Shown here piece by piece: positions 8,850 through 17,972 of a stretch of 64,000 nucleotides of DNA. The DNA is from Christiangramia lutea. Its GTDB lineage: Bacteria; Bacteroidota; Bacteroidia; Flavobacteriales; Flavobacteriaceae. Made by a program: the position numbers and the translations under genes. The notes beneath the pieces were generated by a model, which saw only the letters and a program-made list of their open reading frames with translations, was not told where the DNA came from and ran no database searches. The DNA lies in the NCBI RefSeq assembly GCF_022489035.1, contig NZ_JAKVTV010000003.1, positions 547,646 to 611,645 of the forward strand, given 5' to 3'. The first letter of the stretch is position 1; each line of letters opens with the position of its first letter.

Positions 8850-8857
8850 CAAATTTA
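8850..8857 (-). promoter_or_regulatory. Candidate -7 box TAAATTTG
   Basis: Matches the Bacteroidota -7 consensus TAnnTTTG on the minus strand, 28 bases before the DUF2541-like start. No clear TTG at the -33 distance. Confidence 0.45.
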
Positions 8858-8993
8858 GTGATTTAAAATTTACGATGCTTTGTTTTTAGTCGATTAGATG
8901 ATATAGGGTTTAAGATATTTTCTGATTTTGCATTCGAATTTTAATTGTGAATATCTATTACAGATTTTATTATTCTAGTGTTTGCTGGAAATC

Positions 8994-9001
8994 TATATTT
9001 G
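8994..9001 (+). promoter_or_regulatory. -7 box TATATTTG for the DUF4494 gene
   Basis: Perfect TAnnTTTG match 21 bases before the ATG at 9022. It makes the alternative upstream start at 8947 impossible, because that lies before the expected transcription start. Confidence 0.65.
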
Positions 9002-9021
9002 CGCTCCCTAAAATTAAGATA

Positions 9022-9543
9022 ATGAGCGTAACCTGGTATGAATGTAAAGTAAAATATAGAAAAACTCTTGAAAGCGGAGAACAAAAGCAGGTGACTGAGA
9101 CCTATTTGCTGGACGCGGTTTCTTATACCGAAGCTGAGGCCAGAATAAGTGAGGAAATGACTGCGTATACGAGTGAGGAATTTATGATCACCAATATTAA
9201 AGTGGCTAATCTTTCTGAAATCCATCCATTTGAGAATTCAGATCGCTGGTTCAAGGTGAAAGTATCCTTAATAGCCTATGACGACAAGAGCGGAAAGGAG
9301 AAAAAATCGAATATCTATTTGCTGATTCAGGCGAACGATGTAAAGGAAGCTTTTGAGAACACAAATCAGGCCATGCAGAATACGATGGGAGAATATACTA
9401 TTCCTGCCATTTCTGAATCGAATATCCTGGATGTATTTCCATATTTCAGCGGAGATGAAGAACCTGAAGGATCTTCGATGAATGAAAACAGCGAGGAGGA
9501 AGTAGATATTGAAGAACTAGTAGAGGAAGATGAGGTAGTTTAA
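9022..9543 (+). CDS. DUF4494 family protein
   Basis: A 173-residue soluble protein, all in the DUF4494 family of Bacteroidota, with no known function. It begins MSVTWYECKVKYRK, typical for the family, and shows two similar alpha/beta stretches: ETYLLDAVSYTEAEARISEEM and SNIYLLIQANDVKEAFEN, separated by RWFKVKVSLIAYDD. The tail after residue 150 is acidic and low complexity (EEEVDIEELVEEDE). No signal peptide, so it is expected in the cytosol. The start at 9022 is supported by the -7 box at 8994-9001. A terminator follows 34 bases behind the stop. Confidence 0.85.
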   Translation: MSVTWYECKVKYRKTLESGEQKQVTETYLLDAVSYTEAEARISEEMTAYTSEEFMITNIKVANLSEIHPFENSDRWFKVKVSLIAYDDKSGKEKKSNIYLLIQANDVKEAFENTNQAMQNTMGEYTIPAISESNILDVFPYFSGDEEPEGSSMNENSEEEVDIEELVEEDEVV

Positions 9544-9879
9544 AATATCCTTTAAAATACTGATAATTAAAAAGGTAGCATCCCTTATTTACGGGATGCT
9601 TTTTTTAGGTCAAAAAATGGAACAGAATTTAGGAATTCCTTCAGTACACCTGTCGTGAAAAGAATTCATCTCAATGAGATTTAGTTCATGTTCTGGGTAT
9701 AATGTTTATAAAACTGGGTAATTAAAAAATTAATTGGGGTAATAATCCGCAAAGCTTCTTGATTTTTAGCGTTGAATGGCCCCGGATTCCGGAGATTTTC
9801 GAATTGGCACGTGAATTGAAAGATCCCTCGGTGTCGCGGATTAAATGCGATAAATAGATCAACTAATTTTAAAATTGAA
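9544..9879. other. Intergenic region before the glycosyltransferase
   Basis: The 336 bases hold the terminator at 9577-9606 and then about 270 bases with no recognisable gene, RNA or promoter box. The stretch 9775-9850 is more G+C-rich than its surroundings and could be an untranslated leader, but no stable fold is obvious by eye. Confidence 0.5.
9577..9606 (+). terminator. Hairpin terminator after the DUF4494 gene
   Basis: AGCATCCC (9577-9584) pairs with GGGATGCT (9593-9600) around an eight-base loop, followed by a T run. Confidence 0.88.
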
Positions 9880-11328
9880 ATGAGAATTAATAATAAAAAA
9901 TCAGAACATAATTCGCAAGGTTTCGTTCAGCCTAAAGGTAAAGATGGGCAGTCTAAACCTGTGTTTTCGCAGAATGATATTATGCCGGGAAAGGTAAGAA
10001 GCCGTACTGGGGTTCTGGTAAGGGCAGCCAGTTTTATGTTACTTCTGGGATCGGCCTATCTGGTGTATATTCTTCAGAGTGATTTCACAGAATATAACCT
10101 GGGAAGAATGGATTCCACCTGGGGTTTTACATTTTTTGTAATCGCAACCGCGTTGTTCCTTTTTAAAGCTTGCTTTTTTATATATAACCTCATTCTTTAT
10201 CTTAAATATAAGCCTGTTGAAGGAGTAAAAGATGAAGAGTTGCCTACCTGTACGGTTATAGTACCGGCCTATAATGAAGGAAAACAGGTTTGGGCAACAT
10301 TGATGAGCCTTTCTGAAGGAGATTACCCAAAAGAAAAATTACAGTTACTGGCTATTGACGATGGTAGTAAGGATGACACCTGGTATTGGATGAAAGAGGC
10401 CAAAAAAGTACTTGGAGACAAACTTTCAATCTATCAGCAACCTGAAAATAAAGGAAAACGACATGCTTTATACCGTGGATTCCAATTAGGTAAAGGTGAA
10501 ATTTTCGTAACGGTTGACAGTGATTCAATAGTGGCGAAAGATACCCTAAGGAATTTGGTAAGTCCTTTTGTGGTGAACGAAAAATGTGGAGCTGTAGCCG
10601 GGAATATTCGTGTTCTTAATAATGAAAAGAAGGCGTTATTACCAAAAATGCTTGACGTGAGTTTTGTGCTTAGCTTTGAGTTTGTTCGTTCTGCAGAAAG
10701 TAGCCTGGAATCGGTACTTTGTACTCCTGGAGCTCTTGCTGCTTATCGCAGTGAAGCGGTATTCAAGGTACTTCCGGAGTGGATCAACCAGACTTTCATG
10801 GGGCAGCCTTCTGATATTGGCGAAGACAGAGCCATGACCAATATGATCCTTAAGCAAGGGTATCATGTTCTTTTCCAAAGAAATGCTTACGCTTATACCA
10901 ATGTACCTGAAAAATATAAAGGCCTGTATAAGATGTTCATTAGATGGGGTAGAAGTAATGTGCGTGAAAACCTGGCCATGTCTACTTATGTATTTGGGAA
11001 TTTCAGGGAAGGATCAAAAACTGGAACCAGAATACTTTTCTTCAATCAGGTATTGAAACTGATCATGAGTTATCCGTTTGTTTTACTGATGTTATTTTTT
11101 GTGATAACCAATCCGGTATTGTTCATTAGCTCTACTTTATTAAGTATTCTTATCTGGTCTAGTTTCCCGGTATTGTTCTATGCCAAGAGGTATAAACTTT
11201 CTGAATCTTTATGGGCTTATTCGTATAGTATTCTATATACTTTCGGATTGTTCTGGATCACACCTTACGCTATTGCTACGGCGAGTAGAAGAGGATGGTT
11301 AACCAGGGAGTTAGTTGATAAGAAATAA
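9880..11328 (+). CDS. Membrane glycosyltransferase family 2 (processive-type polysaccharide synthase)
   Basis: A 482-residue inner membrane GT2 enzyme, expected to transfer sugar from a nucleotide donor to a growing surface or extracellular polysaccharide. After a polar N-terminus (1-40) come two helices (about 45-65 and 83-108), then the catalytic domain with VIVPAYNEG, AIDDGSKDDT, the DxD motif TVDSDS (about 212-216), the acceptor-side TPGA, the catalytic GEDR and FIRWGRS, a variant of the QxxRW product-binding motif. Three or four helices close the protein. This layout matches NodC/hyaluronan-synthase-like enzymes. The product cannot be named. The gene stands alone between two terminators. 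Confidence 0.88.
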   Translation: MRINNKKSEHNSQGFVQPKGKDGQSKPVFSQNDIMPGKVRSRTGVLVRAASFMLLLGSAYLVYILQSDFTEYNLGRMDSTWGFTFFVIATALFLFKACFFIYNLILYLKYKPVEGVKDEELPTCTVIVPAYNEGKQVWATLMSLSEGDYPKEKLQLLAIDDGSKDDTWYWMKEAKKVLGDKLSIYQQPENKGKRHALYRGFQLGKGEIFVTVDSDSIVAKDTLRNLVSPFVVNEKCGAVAGNIRVLNNEKKALLPKMLDVSFVLSFEFVRSAESSLESVLCTPGALAAYRSEAVFKVLPEWINQTFMGQPSDIGEDRAMTNMILKQGYHVLFQRNAYAYTNVPEKYKGLYKMFIRWGRSNVRENLAMSTYVFGNFREGSKTGTRILFFNQVLKLIMSYPFVLLMLFFVITNPVLFISSTLLSILIWSSFPVLFYAKRYKLSESLWAYSYSILYTFGLFWITPYAIATASRRGWLTRELVDKK

Positions 11329-11350
11329 AACTCATATGAATTGAAATCGA

Positions 11351-11382
11351 AAAGGGAATTGTATTGTACAATTCCCTTTTTT
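11351..11382. terminator. Strong hairpin terminator after the glycosyltransferase
   Basis: Arms of 13 bp (11351-11363 and 11367-11379) enclose a three-base loop, followed by further T residues. It also faces the decayed racemase on the minus strand. Confidence 0.9.
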
Positions 11383-11428
11383 ATTGTTTGAAAAACAAGT
11401 TCTATTAAATCTGGATTGGAATATTTTA

Positions 11429-12111
11429 TCAACTCTTCGGAATGAAATCTGCCCCTATTTGTGCATGCAGATCTGTGGTAGATACTAAAGGCAAATCAAA
11501 ATTTGTATTTTCAAACAGGATAGGCAATTCATTACAGCCTAAAATGATTCCATTTGCGCCCCGCTTTTTGAGCAGGTGCATTTGGTTTAAAAAGAGTTAC
11601 CTGGCTTTTTCAGAAAAAATACCCTGGGTAAGTTCTTTCGATACAAAACATGAGCCTGGCTAAGACAATGCTCTTCAGGAATGATTGTTTCAATACCGTA
11701 TTTCTCTCTTAATATCTTAGGAATAAAGTTCTTGGTCACTGTAGGTTTGCTCCCAAGGAGACCGAGCGTTTTTAAACCTTGTTTTTTCGCTTCTTTTCCA
11801 ATGGCATCGGCTATACGGATAATGGAAATATCGATCCTGGGCTGCGCAAATTCGAAGACTATATGAGGAGTGATGGCACATATCACGATTGCTCTCGCTA
11901 CTTTGTCTTATAACATTCTTGAGTTATTCAGGTAGCTTTCATTGATCTTTTTCACATTCTGTTCACGCCTTAGATCTATATTCTCACTATAGAGGAGAAT
12001 TGGAGGATTGGCCTGGGATTCTATTTTTTCCTGAACCAGTTCCTTTATTTATGGATAGCTAGTAATTGTGGAATGGTAGAAGGAGTCATCAATGAGATCA
12101 ATTGATTCCAT
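11429..12111 (-). pseudogene. Decayed aspartate/glutamate racemase-family gene
   Basis: Remnant of an Asp/Glu racemase, once a cytosolic enzyme interconverting L- and D-amino acids. Reading the minus strand, pieces appear in the normal family order: SFYHSTITSYP then a TAA, INKELVQEKIESQANPPILLYS, IVICAITPHIVFEF, IDISIIRIADAIGKEA, LGLLGSKPTV, KYGIETIIPEE, then after a frameshift ELTQGIFSEKAR, a second TAA, GANGIILGCNELPILF and STTDLHAQIGADF. The second catalytic Cys motif GCTE has become GCNE. At least two in-frame stops and one or more frameshifts, plus missing segments, rule out a working product. The gene lies between the glycosyltransferase and a rhodanese gene. Confidence 0.88.
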
Positions 12112-12115
12112 GAAA

Positions 12116-12469
12116 TTAGAATGTATAGTTGATATAGGCTCCTTCGAGATCAAAGATCTTTTCAAAACCCATTTTCTTCATAATACGGGCTGCTTTACTA
12201 CTTCTTCCGCCTACTTTGCAATAAACATATACAGGCTTATTCTTATCTAGTTTTTCAAGGCCGGCTAAAAAAGTTTTCTGATCGAAGAAATCAAGGTTCT
12301 GAGCATCTTCTATGGCCCCCTGATTGAATTCTCCCGGTGTTCTTACGTCTATTAATTGAACTTCATCACCACAGATAGCAGATTCAAATTCGGTAGCGTT
12401 TAATACCTTAATATTTTCATCTTGCTGTGCTTTTCCTAAAAGGCTTGCAAATAGAGACATTATTAGCAT
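12116..12469 (-). CDS. Single-domain rhodanese-like protein, probably exported
   Basis: A 117-residue protein with one rhodanese domain (about 20-117), a sulfurtransferase fold. The active-site loop CKVGGRSSKAA carries the catalytic Cys, preceded by the substrate motif LIDVRTPGEFNQGAI. The short hydrophobic N-terminus MLIMSLFASLLGKAQQ looks like a clipped signal peptide; the positive n-region (GKKF) is encoded just upstream in frame but has no ATG, so an unusual start or a small lesion is possible. It lies 142 bases downstream of the MBL/rhodanese gene on the same strand with a terminator between, so it probably has its own promoter. Confidence 0.85.
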   Translation of the reverse strand: MLIMSLFASLLGKAQQDENIKVLNATEFESAICGDEVQLIDVRTPGEFNQGAIEDAQNLDFFDQKTFLAGLEKLDKNKPVYVYCKVGGRSSKAARIMKKMGFEKIFDLEGAYINYTF

Positions 12470-12565
12470 AAATTTTTTCCCATTGTAAAGTTATGTAGGA
12501 GAATGGTTTAAATAAGTAACCTTGGTTACATAGATTGATGAATAATTAATGGATCCCCACAAGTA

Positions 12566-12591
12566 AAAAGGCGGCACTTTTGCCGCCTTTT
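12566..12591. terminator. Hairpin terminator after the MBL-fold/rhodanese gene
   Basis: The 11-bp arms AAAAGGCGGCA and TGCCGCCTTTT enclose CTTT. It lies just past the stop of the minus-strand gene. Confidence 0.9.
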
Positions 12592-12611
12592 GTAATATCA
12601 AATTCTTCTAT

Positions 12612-14018
12612 TTATTTTAAGGTAGATGGACATACATAGTCTGTTGTCTCGATCCCTGCTTCTTTAATAGCCTTGAATCCTCCCTGGACATCCACAAGAT
12701 TATGAATACCACGGCTTTTTAGGATAGATGCTGCGATCATGCTTCGGTAACCTCCGGCACAGTGAACGTAAAAAGTCTCATTTTCTGGATATTCTGCCAA
12801 ATGCTCATTGATCTCAGATAGGGAAGTATGCCTGGCATTTGCTACATGTTCTGCCTGAAATTCTCCTGGTTTTCTAACGTCGAAAACAGGAACGTTCTTA
12901 GCTACTTCTTTAAATTCAGTCGCCGGCACAGTTTTTACAGAATCGGTTTCTTTACCGGTTTTTTTCCATGATTCAAAACCACCTTCCAGATATCCCAGGG
13001 TATTATCGAATCCAACTCTGGAAAGTCTTGTGATAGCTTCTTCAATTCGGTCTTCATCGCCTATTAAAAGTATTGGCTGCTGAACGTCTTTGATTAGGTC
13101 TCCTACCCAGGGAGCAAAACCTCCGTCAAGCCCAATAAATATAGATCCTGGAATATGAGCTTCAGCGAATTCGCTCTGATGGCGAATATCCAGCATTACA
13201 GCTCCGGTTTCATTAGCTGCGGCTTCAAAAGCTTCAGGAGATAAAGCACTTTTCCCTTTTGCCATTATTTCCTCAATATTTTTGTAACCTTCCTTGTTCA
13301 TTTTTACATTCATTGGGAAATACGCAGGCGGAGGAAGAAGACCATCGGTCACTTCCTCAATAAATTCATCCCTGGTCATATCTGCTCTAAGGGCGTAATT
13401 CATTTTTTTCTGGTTACCAAGTGTATCCACTGTTTCCTTCATCATATTTTTTCCACAGGCAGAACCTGCACCGTGCGCCGGGTAAACGATGATATCATCT
13501 GCAAGAGGCATGATCTTGTTGCGTAAACTATCGAAAAGAGTTCCGGCAAGTTCTTCCTGGGTCATGTTGGCAGCTTTCTGGGCAAGATCTGGACGACCCA
13601 CATCACCAAGGAATAATGTGTCTCCTGTAAAAAGAGCATGATCTTTACCATTTTTATCTTTTAGCAGATAAGTAGTGCTTTCCATAGTATGACCTGGTGT
13701 ATGCAGCACAACAATAGTTAATTCTCCAAGTTTAAACTCCTGGCCGTCTTCCGCAATGATTGCCTCAAAATTTGGATTGGCATTCGGCCCGTAAATAATG
13801 GGTGCTCCGGTTTTTTCAGAAAGGGTAATATGCCCCGAAACAAAATCTGCATGGAAGTGAGTTTCAAAAATATATTTGATTTTACCTCCTGATTCCGAAG
13901 TTTTATTAATGTAAGGCTGAACTTCCCGAAGTGGGTCTATGATTGCGACTTCTCCTTTACTTTCAATATAATAGGCACCCTGTGCAAGGCAACCCGTATA
14001 AATTTGTTCTATTTTCAT
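12612..14018 (-). CDS. MBL-fold hydrolase with two rhodanese domains (persulfide dioxygenase-like)
   Basis: A 468-residue cytosolic sulfur-metabolism protein. The metallo-beta-lactamase domain (about 1-250) has the metal motif THFHADFVSGH, then HTPGHTMEST, FTGDTLFLGDVGRPDL and PAHGAGSACG, the layout of ETHE1-like persulfide dioxygenases that oxidise glutathione or other persulfides to sulfite. Two rhodanese domains follow. The first (about 265-360) reads ILLIGDEDRIEEA where a catalytic Cys should be, so it is inactive. The second (about 370-465) has the catalytic Cys in VHCAGGYRSMIAA. With the nearby single-domain rhodanese this forms a sulfide/persulfide detoxification locus. Specificity is inferred from the domain order. 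Confidence 0.9.
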   Translation of the reverse strand: MKIEQIYTGCLAQGAYYIESKGEVAIIDPLREVQPYINKTSESGGKIKYIFETHFHADFVSGHITLSEKTGAPIIYGPNANPNFEAIIAEDGQEFKLGELTIVVLHTPGHTMESTTYLLKDKNGKDHALFTGDTLFLGDVGRPDLAQKAANMTQEELAGTLFDSLRNKIMPLADDIIVYPAHGAGSACGKNMMKETVDTLGNQKKMNYALRADMTRDEFIEEVTDGLLPPPAYFPMNVKMNKEGYKNIEEIMAKGKSALSPEAFEAAANETGAVMLDIRHQSEFAEAHIPGSIFIGLDGGFAPWVGDLIKDVQQPILLIGDEDRIEEAITRLSRVGFDNTLGYLEGGFESWKKTGKETDSVKTVPATEFKEVAKNVPVFDVRKPGEFQAEHVANARHTSLSEINEHLAEYPENETFYVHCAGGYRSMIAASILKSRGIHNLVDVQGGFKAIKEAGIETTDYVCPSTLK

Positions 14019-14070
14019 GATCTTTAATTTTCCTGATCCTATAATTAATATAAGTCAGATTCTATGGATA

Positions 14071-14078
14071 CAAAAGTA
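14071..14078 (-). promoter_or_regulatory. Candidate -7 box TACTTTTG
   Basis: TAnnTTTG match on the minus strand, 52 bases before the MBL-fold/rhodanese start. The -33 element is not clear. Confidence 0.4.
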
Positions 14079-14214
14079 AGGCAAGCTAAGAATCTGTTCG
14101 GTAACATTCATTACAAAGCTGCTAATGTTCCAAAAATATTGATAAAATATAATTGCGAATACAAGTAATAACTTTTTTGGAAAAAGCTATTCTTTAAAGA
14201 AGGGTAATGTGGCT

Positions 14215-15933
14215 TCAAAATTTAGGCTGCCTGAATAGCTGTTTTCCTTCTTTTATAGTTTCCATCACCTGAATTTCCTTGATTTTATCTGGTGTCACCT
14301 TTAAAGGGTTTTTATCCAGAATTACAAGGTCTGCTAGCTTACCTTTCTCCAGCGTTCCTTTAGTCTTTTCTTCAAAATGCTGATAAGCGCTCCAGCAAGT
14401 AATTGCTTTTAGTGCTTCAAATGCGCTAAGCCTTTCATAAGGCCCAATGATCTCTCCCGACCTGGATTTTCGTTCTACTGCGGTCCATACAACGCGCATT
14501 AAATTAGGTAACGCTACCGGAGCATCGGTATGTATAGTGACTTTTAATCCTTTATCTAATGCGGAACGGGTAGGGCTTATATAGTTGCCTAGAGAGTCGC
14601 CAATGATCTGCTTATGCCAGTCTCCCCAATAAAATGTATGCAATGGAAATAGTGATGCAATAATTTTCATTTCACTAAATTCATCTAGCTGATCTTCCCT
14701 GACATATTGCCCATGAATTAAAACCAGCCTTCTGTCTTCATTGCCATATTCTTTTAATAAAGGTTTCAGAGTTCTTATCATTTGATCCATAGCCGCATCA
14801 CCATTGGCATGGGTCATTGTTTGCCAGTTGTTTTCCAGGGCCTTTCTATAATATGCTATAACATCCTCATCATTCGGGATAGCCGGATAACCTTTATAAT
14901 CCTTAGAGGTTCCATCGGGAGGGATAAGATATGGCTGGGTTCTCCACGCCGTTCTTCCCTGAGGAGATCCATCAAGGGTTATTTTCATACCTCCAAATCG
15001 AAAATGATTGTTATAACTCCATTTTTTGTTATTTTTTGATAGATATTTTCCAGCCATTGTATAATCCACATAACTTATAACATCTATCTTTAAGTTGCCA
15101 TCTTTTGCCATTTTCAGCATAAAATCGTTATCCATGGTTCGGCCGTCCTGGGCGGTGGTATAGCCATAAGATAAAGCCAATTCCTGGCCAGCATCAAAAA
15201 ATTTAACCTGAGCTTCCGGAGTTTTTGGCACAAGTGCGTTGAACATAAATGGAATTGCCGCAAGTTCCTCCAGAACACCATTAGGTTCACTAGACCCAGG
15301 TTCTCTTCGTATTATTCCGCCCTCAGGATTTTCCGTTTGAGATGAGATTCCCAGAACCTCCAGACCCTTTGAATTTACTACGGCAAAATGTCCGGATATA
15401 TGTGTGATCATGATGGGGTGCTCGGTCGAAACCTGGTCCAGGTCATGTTTTGTGGGGAAACTTTTCTCTTCGAGTACGGAATCATCGAATCCGGTACCAA
15501 AAATCCATCCGGTTAATTCCCTGTTTTCAGGAGTGTTCCATTCTTTCAAAATCTTGATGAGTTGAGGAATATTATCTGCTGTTCCATCTGGAGATGGCAA
15601 AAGTTGAGCCCCAATGGCCTGGGTAGAAAAATTGCTGAAATGGGCATGCCCGTCTATAAACCCCGGAATAAGAGTTTGACCTTCAAGCGAATAATCTATG
15701 TGATTATCACCGGCAATTTTCTTCGCTTCTTCCAGGTTACCAACATAAATTATTTTTCCATCAGATTCCACCAAGGCTTCAGCATATTCGGGACTTTCAC
15801 CCGCCATGGTTAGTATATCACCATTGTAATAAAGTTTGTTGGTTTTAACGGTTTCCTGGCCTAACAAGGTTGAAGTTGTAAAAATTGTCGATAGAATAAG
15901 GAATGAAATTGTTAAGCTTTTTGAAAAATTCAT
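14215..15933 (-). CDS. Exported amidohydrolase, YtcJ-like
   Basis: A 572-residue metal-dependent hydrolase of the amidohydrolase superfamily (amidohydrolase_3, YtcJ type) acting on an unknown amide or cyclic amide. The N-terminus is a signal peptide (hydrophobic run about 8-25, LLGQ), so it acts outside the cytosol. Metal motifs appear in order: IDGHAHFSNF (HxH) near residue 95, a possible carboxylated-Lys region around FGGMKITLDGSPQGR, MTHANGDAAMD, LIHGQYVRE, and TIHTDAPVALPNL carrying the catalytic Asp. The C-terminal strand motif GKLADLVILDKNPL is typical of the family. It is monocistronic. Neighbouring genes do not point to a substrate. Confidence 0.88.
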   Translation of the reverse strand: MNFSKSLTISFLILSTIFTTSTLLGQETVKTNKLYYNGDILTMAGESPEYAEALVESDGKIIYVGNLEEAKKIAGDNHIDYSLEGQTLIPGFIDGHAHFSNFSTQAIGAQLLPSPDGTADNIPQLIKILKEWNTPENRELTGWIFGTGFDDSVLEEKSFPTKHDLDQVSTEHPIMITHISGHFAVVNSKGLEVLGISSQTENPEGGIIRREPGSSEPNGVLEELAAIPFMFNALVPKTPEAQVKFFDAGQELALSYGYTTAQDGRTMDNDFMLKMAKDGNLKIDVISYVDYTMAGKYLSKNNKKWSYNNHFRFGGMKITLDGSPQGRTAWRTQPYLIPPDGTSKDYKGYPAIPNDEDVIAYYRKALENNWQTMTHANGDAAMDQMIRTLKPLLKEYGNEDRRLVLIHGQYVREDQLDEFSEMKIIASLFPLHTFYWGDWHKQIIGDSLGNYISPTRSALDKGLKVTIHTDAPVALPNLMRVVWTAVERKSRSGEIIGPYERLSAFEALKAITCWSAYQHFEEKTKGTLEKGKLADLVILDKNPLKVTPDKIKEIQVMETIKEGKQLFRQPKF

Positions 15934-16128
15934 GAGACAGGAATTAGATATGTAAGTATTTGATTAACAGCCTTATAAATTTAAATATTTTATAAGAAAT
16001 AAGGTGTCATCTCATGACCAAATTAAAAGCCTTAATTGTTATGTTTCAGTTGTTTACCTAGGCCTAATCATCTCTTATGAATGAAATTCAATTATTATTC
16101 AGATGGTTTTTCAGCAACGAAATGACAA

Positions 16129-17142
16129 TCAATTGAATTCCCATCCAATTCCTGTTTGTACTACATAGTCAAGGTCTGCCGCACCCTCAACTGCCTGATT
16201 ATCGTAATTTACCGTTAGGCCTGCTTTGATATAAAAATCGAGGGGCAGGTCATATTTTGTATCCAGGACATAGTCTGCTCTCCATCTCCCACTTTCAGTT
16301 AAACTGGGATAAATTATCAAACGAGTTAATAAACTCCAGTCGCCCACATCATAAAGATCCAGCTCACTTCCCAGATATGCCTCGAGCGAGTTTTGATTTT
16401 CCATCTGGCTTTCAAAATTTTCATTAACCCCGGAAACACCTCCTTCTACGGCCAGGTAAGAAACATTCGTATGGATTATGAATTTTCCCATCCCTGCCTT
16501 TAAGTTTGTTCTTAAATTCAGTAATTGTTCTGTATTTGAAAGAAAGGAGATCATGGTTTGAAAATACCAGTCTTTTTTAAGGAAAGCCCGGTAAGATATA
16601 CTTCCATCCTGTCTTTTTACAGGCTCTACATCATCTTGATTAGATCTTAATAAACTATAGCTAGCCTTCAACCACCATTTTGGAGCGGTGTAGCCAATAT
16701 TTGCTCTTCCGCCAATCTGGTTAAAATTATTGGCTTTTGTAAAACTGTAATCTGCATCAATAGAGGCGGTAACCCTGCTCCAAAAATCTTGTTCATAGGA
16801 TTTAAAATACACGATCTCATCTCGCCTTACTTTTACAGTATCTCCAGCTATCCTGTAGATCTCCCAGTCTGGTACAGCAACAGATTTGATGGTTCCGTTC
16901 AATCTTCGTCCGTCGGTAAGGTTGATAAGATAGGTGCTTTCAGAAAATAGTTCCTTTACTTTATCCCATTCTATTTTGAAATCACTATCGCTGTAGTCTG
17001 TTTCAATTGTAATAACTCCTTTGTCCAGAGACTTAACTTCTCCAACCATGATGTTATTATTGGTAAAAACCAGGGAATCCTTTTGGGCGTGCGAGGTTAA
17101 ATTGATCAGGAAGAGTAAGGTTAACAATAAAAATCTTTTCAT
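16129..17142 (-). CDS. DUF481-family outer membrane protein
   Basis: A 337-residue protein with a signal peptide (MKRFLLLTLLFLINLTSHAQ), started at the ATG at 17140-17142; an upstream start would overlap the preceding gene and put 17 residues before the signal. Residues 25-120 form small repeated beta units about nucleotide-free binding of unknown type (MVGEVKSLDKGVITIETDY, RRLNGTIKSV). The remaining part is a DUF481 barrel with alternating strands (WWLKASYSLLRSNQDDVE, FYIKAGLTVNYDNQ), ending in GIGWEFN with a terminal aromatic-polar pattern. Function is unknown. It starts 8 bases after the stop of another barrel gene and is almost certainly in its operon. Confidence 0.8.
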   Translation of the reverse strand: MKRFLLLTLLFLINLTSHAQKDSLVFTNNNIMVGEVKSLDKGVITIETDYSDSDFKIEWDKVKELFSESTYLINLTDGRRLNGTIKSVAVPDWEIYRIAGDTVKVRRDEIVYFKSYEQDFWSRVTASIDADYSFTKANNFNQIGGRANIGYTAPKWWLKASYSLLRSNQDDVEPVKRQDGSISYRAFLKKDWYFQTMISFLSNTEQLLNLRTNLKAGMGKFIIHTNVSYLAVEGGVSGVNENFESQMENQNSLEAYLGSELDLYDVGDWSLLTRLIIYPSLTESGRWRADYVLDTKYDLPLDFYIKAGLTVNYDNQAVEGAADLDYVVQTGIGWEFN

Positions 17143-17150
17143 ATGGATGT

Positions 17151-17972
17151 TTATTTTGGAAATAATAATACAAACTGAGCTCGGAACCCCCATTCTCCGG
17201 TATTAGCTCCTCCATACGGAATTCTGGGGCCAACGGCTACCTGTGCCAATTGAGAACCAAGGCTAATTACTTTTGAACCAATTATATGCAAAAATCCTGA
17301 GGTCGCGTTGTAATCCCAGGATTGGGTTAATTCTGTATTCAGAGTGATGGCGTAACCTCCGGGAAAATTCTTTGCTATAAAGGGTTGAAGGAAAGAGGTG
17401 TTTACATCGGGGCTGTCATCATCCCCGGCCACAGACCAGATATGATTCACTAATACCCCGGCAGTGACATCTCCAAACTGTTTTAAAGCCACACCTGTGG
17501 GGCCAATCCCGAATTTATCTGTCCCAAGATTATCTGTAGCGGTTGGAACTAAAAATACAGGACCTACTCCCCAGATAAGTCCTCCCGAGGTGGGCTCTTT
17601 AGGTGAAAAGAAGGCACTCACTACAGCATCTCCAAGGCCAGTTTGTCTGCCACTATTGCCGAAAACATCATTCTGACTAATAACCGGAAGTATCACTCTT
17701 CCTATCAAATTCCAGTCTTCGCTAATACTTAATGGAATAACCGGTTGAAAATTCATGGTAAACCTGCTTCCATCTTCAGGACCTATGCCGAAATCGAAAT
17801 TTCCCTGGAATGGAACACTGATAAGGCTGGCTACAGGGTTTTGTAATTTCTTTGCCAGTTCGTCGGCCCTCGAGGTCGACTCTTCCTCCTGGGCAAAGCT
17901 CAATGGGCCTACCAGGAGAAACAGGCTGAAAATTAAAATTTTTAGCGAAATGTCTGAAATTGAATTTTTCAT
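17151..17972 (-). CDS. Outer membrane protein of the type often labelled neuromedin U / transporter
   Basis: A 273-residue barrel-like protein. I choose the ATG at 17970-17972, which gives a good signal peptide (SLKILIFSLFLLVGPLSFAQ); an upstream GTG at 18024-18026 would add 18 residues. The mature part starts with an Asp/Glu-rich helix (DELAKKLQNPVASLISVPFQ) followed by FGIGPEDGSRFTMNFQPVIP and repeated Gly-rich strands such as GPVFLVPTATDNLG. Proteins of this layout carry a misleading 'neuromedin U' label. The real role is unknown, perhaps a porin-like outer membrane channel. It is the first gene of a two-gene operon with the DUF481 protein. Confidence 0.75.
   Translation of the reverse strand: MKNSISDISLKILIFSLFLLVGPLSFAQEEESTSRADELAKKLQNPVASLISVPFQGNFDFGIGPEDGSRFTMNFQPVIPLSISEDWNLIGRVILPVISQNDVFGNSGRQTGLGDAVVSAFFSPKEPTSGGLIWGVGPVFLVPTATDNLGTDKFGIGPTGVALKQFGDVTAGVLVNHIWSVAGDDDSPDVNTSFLQPFIAKNFPGGYAITLNTELTQSWDYNATSGFLHIIGSKVISLGSQLAQVAVGPRIPYGGANTGEWGFRAQFVLLFPK

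Noticed and set aside
8947..9021. An upstream in-frame start for the DUF4494 protein
   Set aside because: The -7 box at 8994-9001 lies downstream of it and the family begins at the ATG at 9022.
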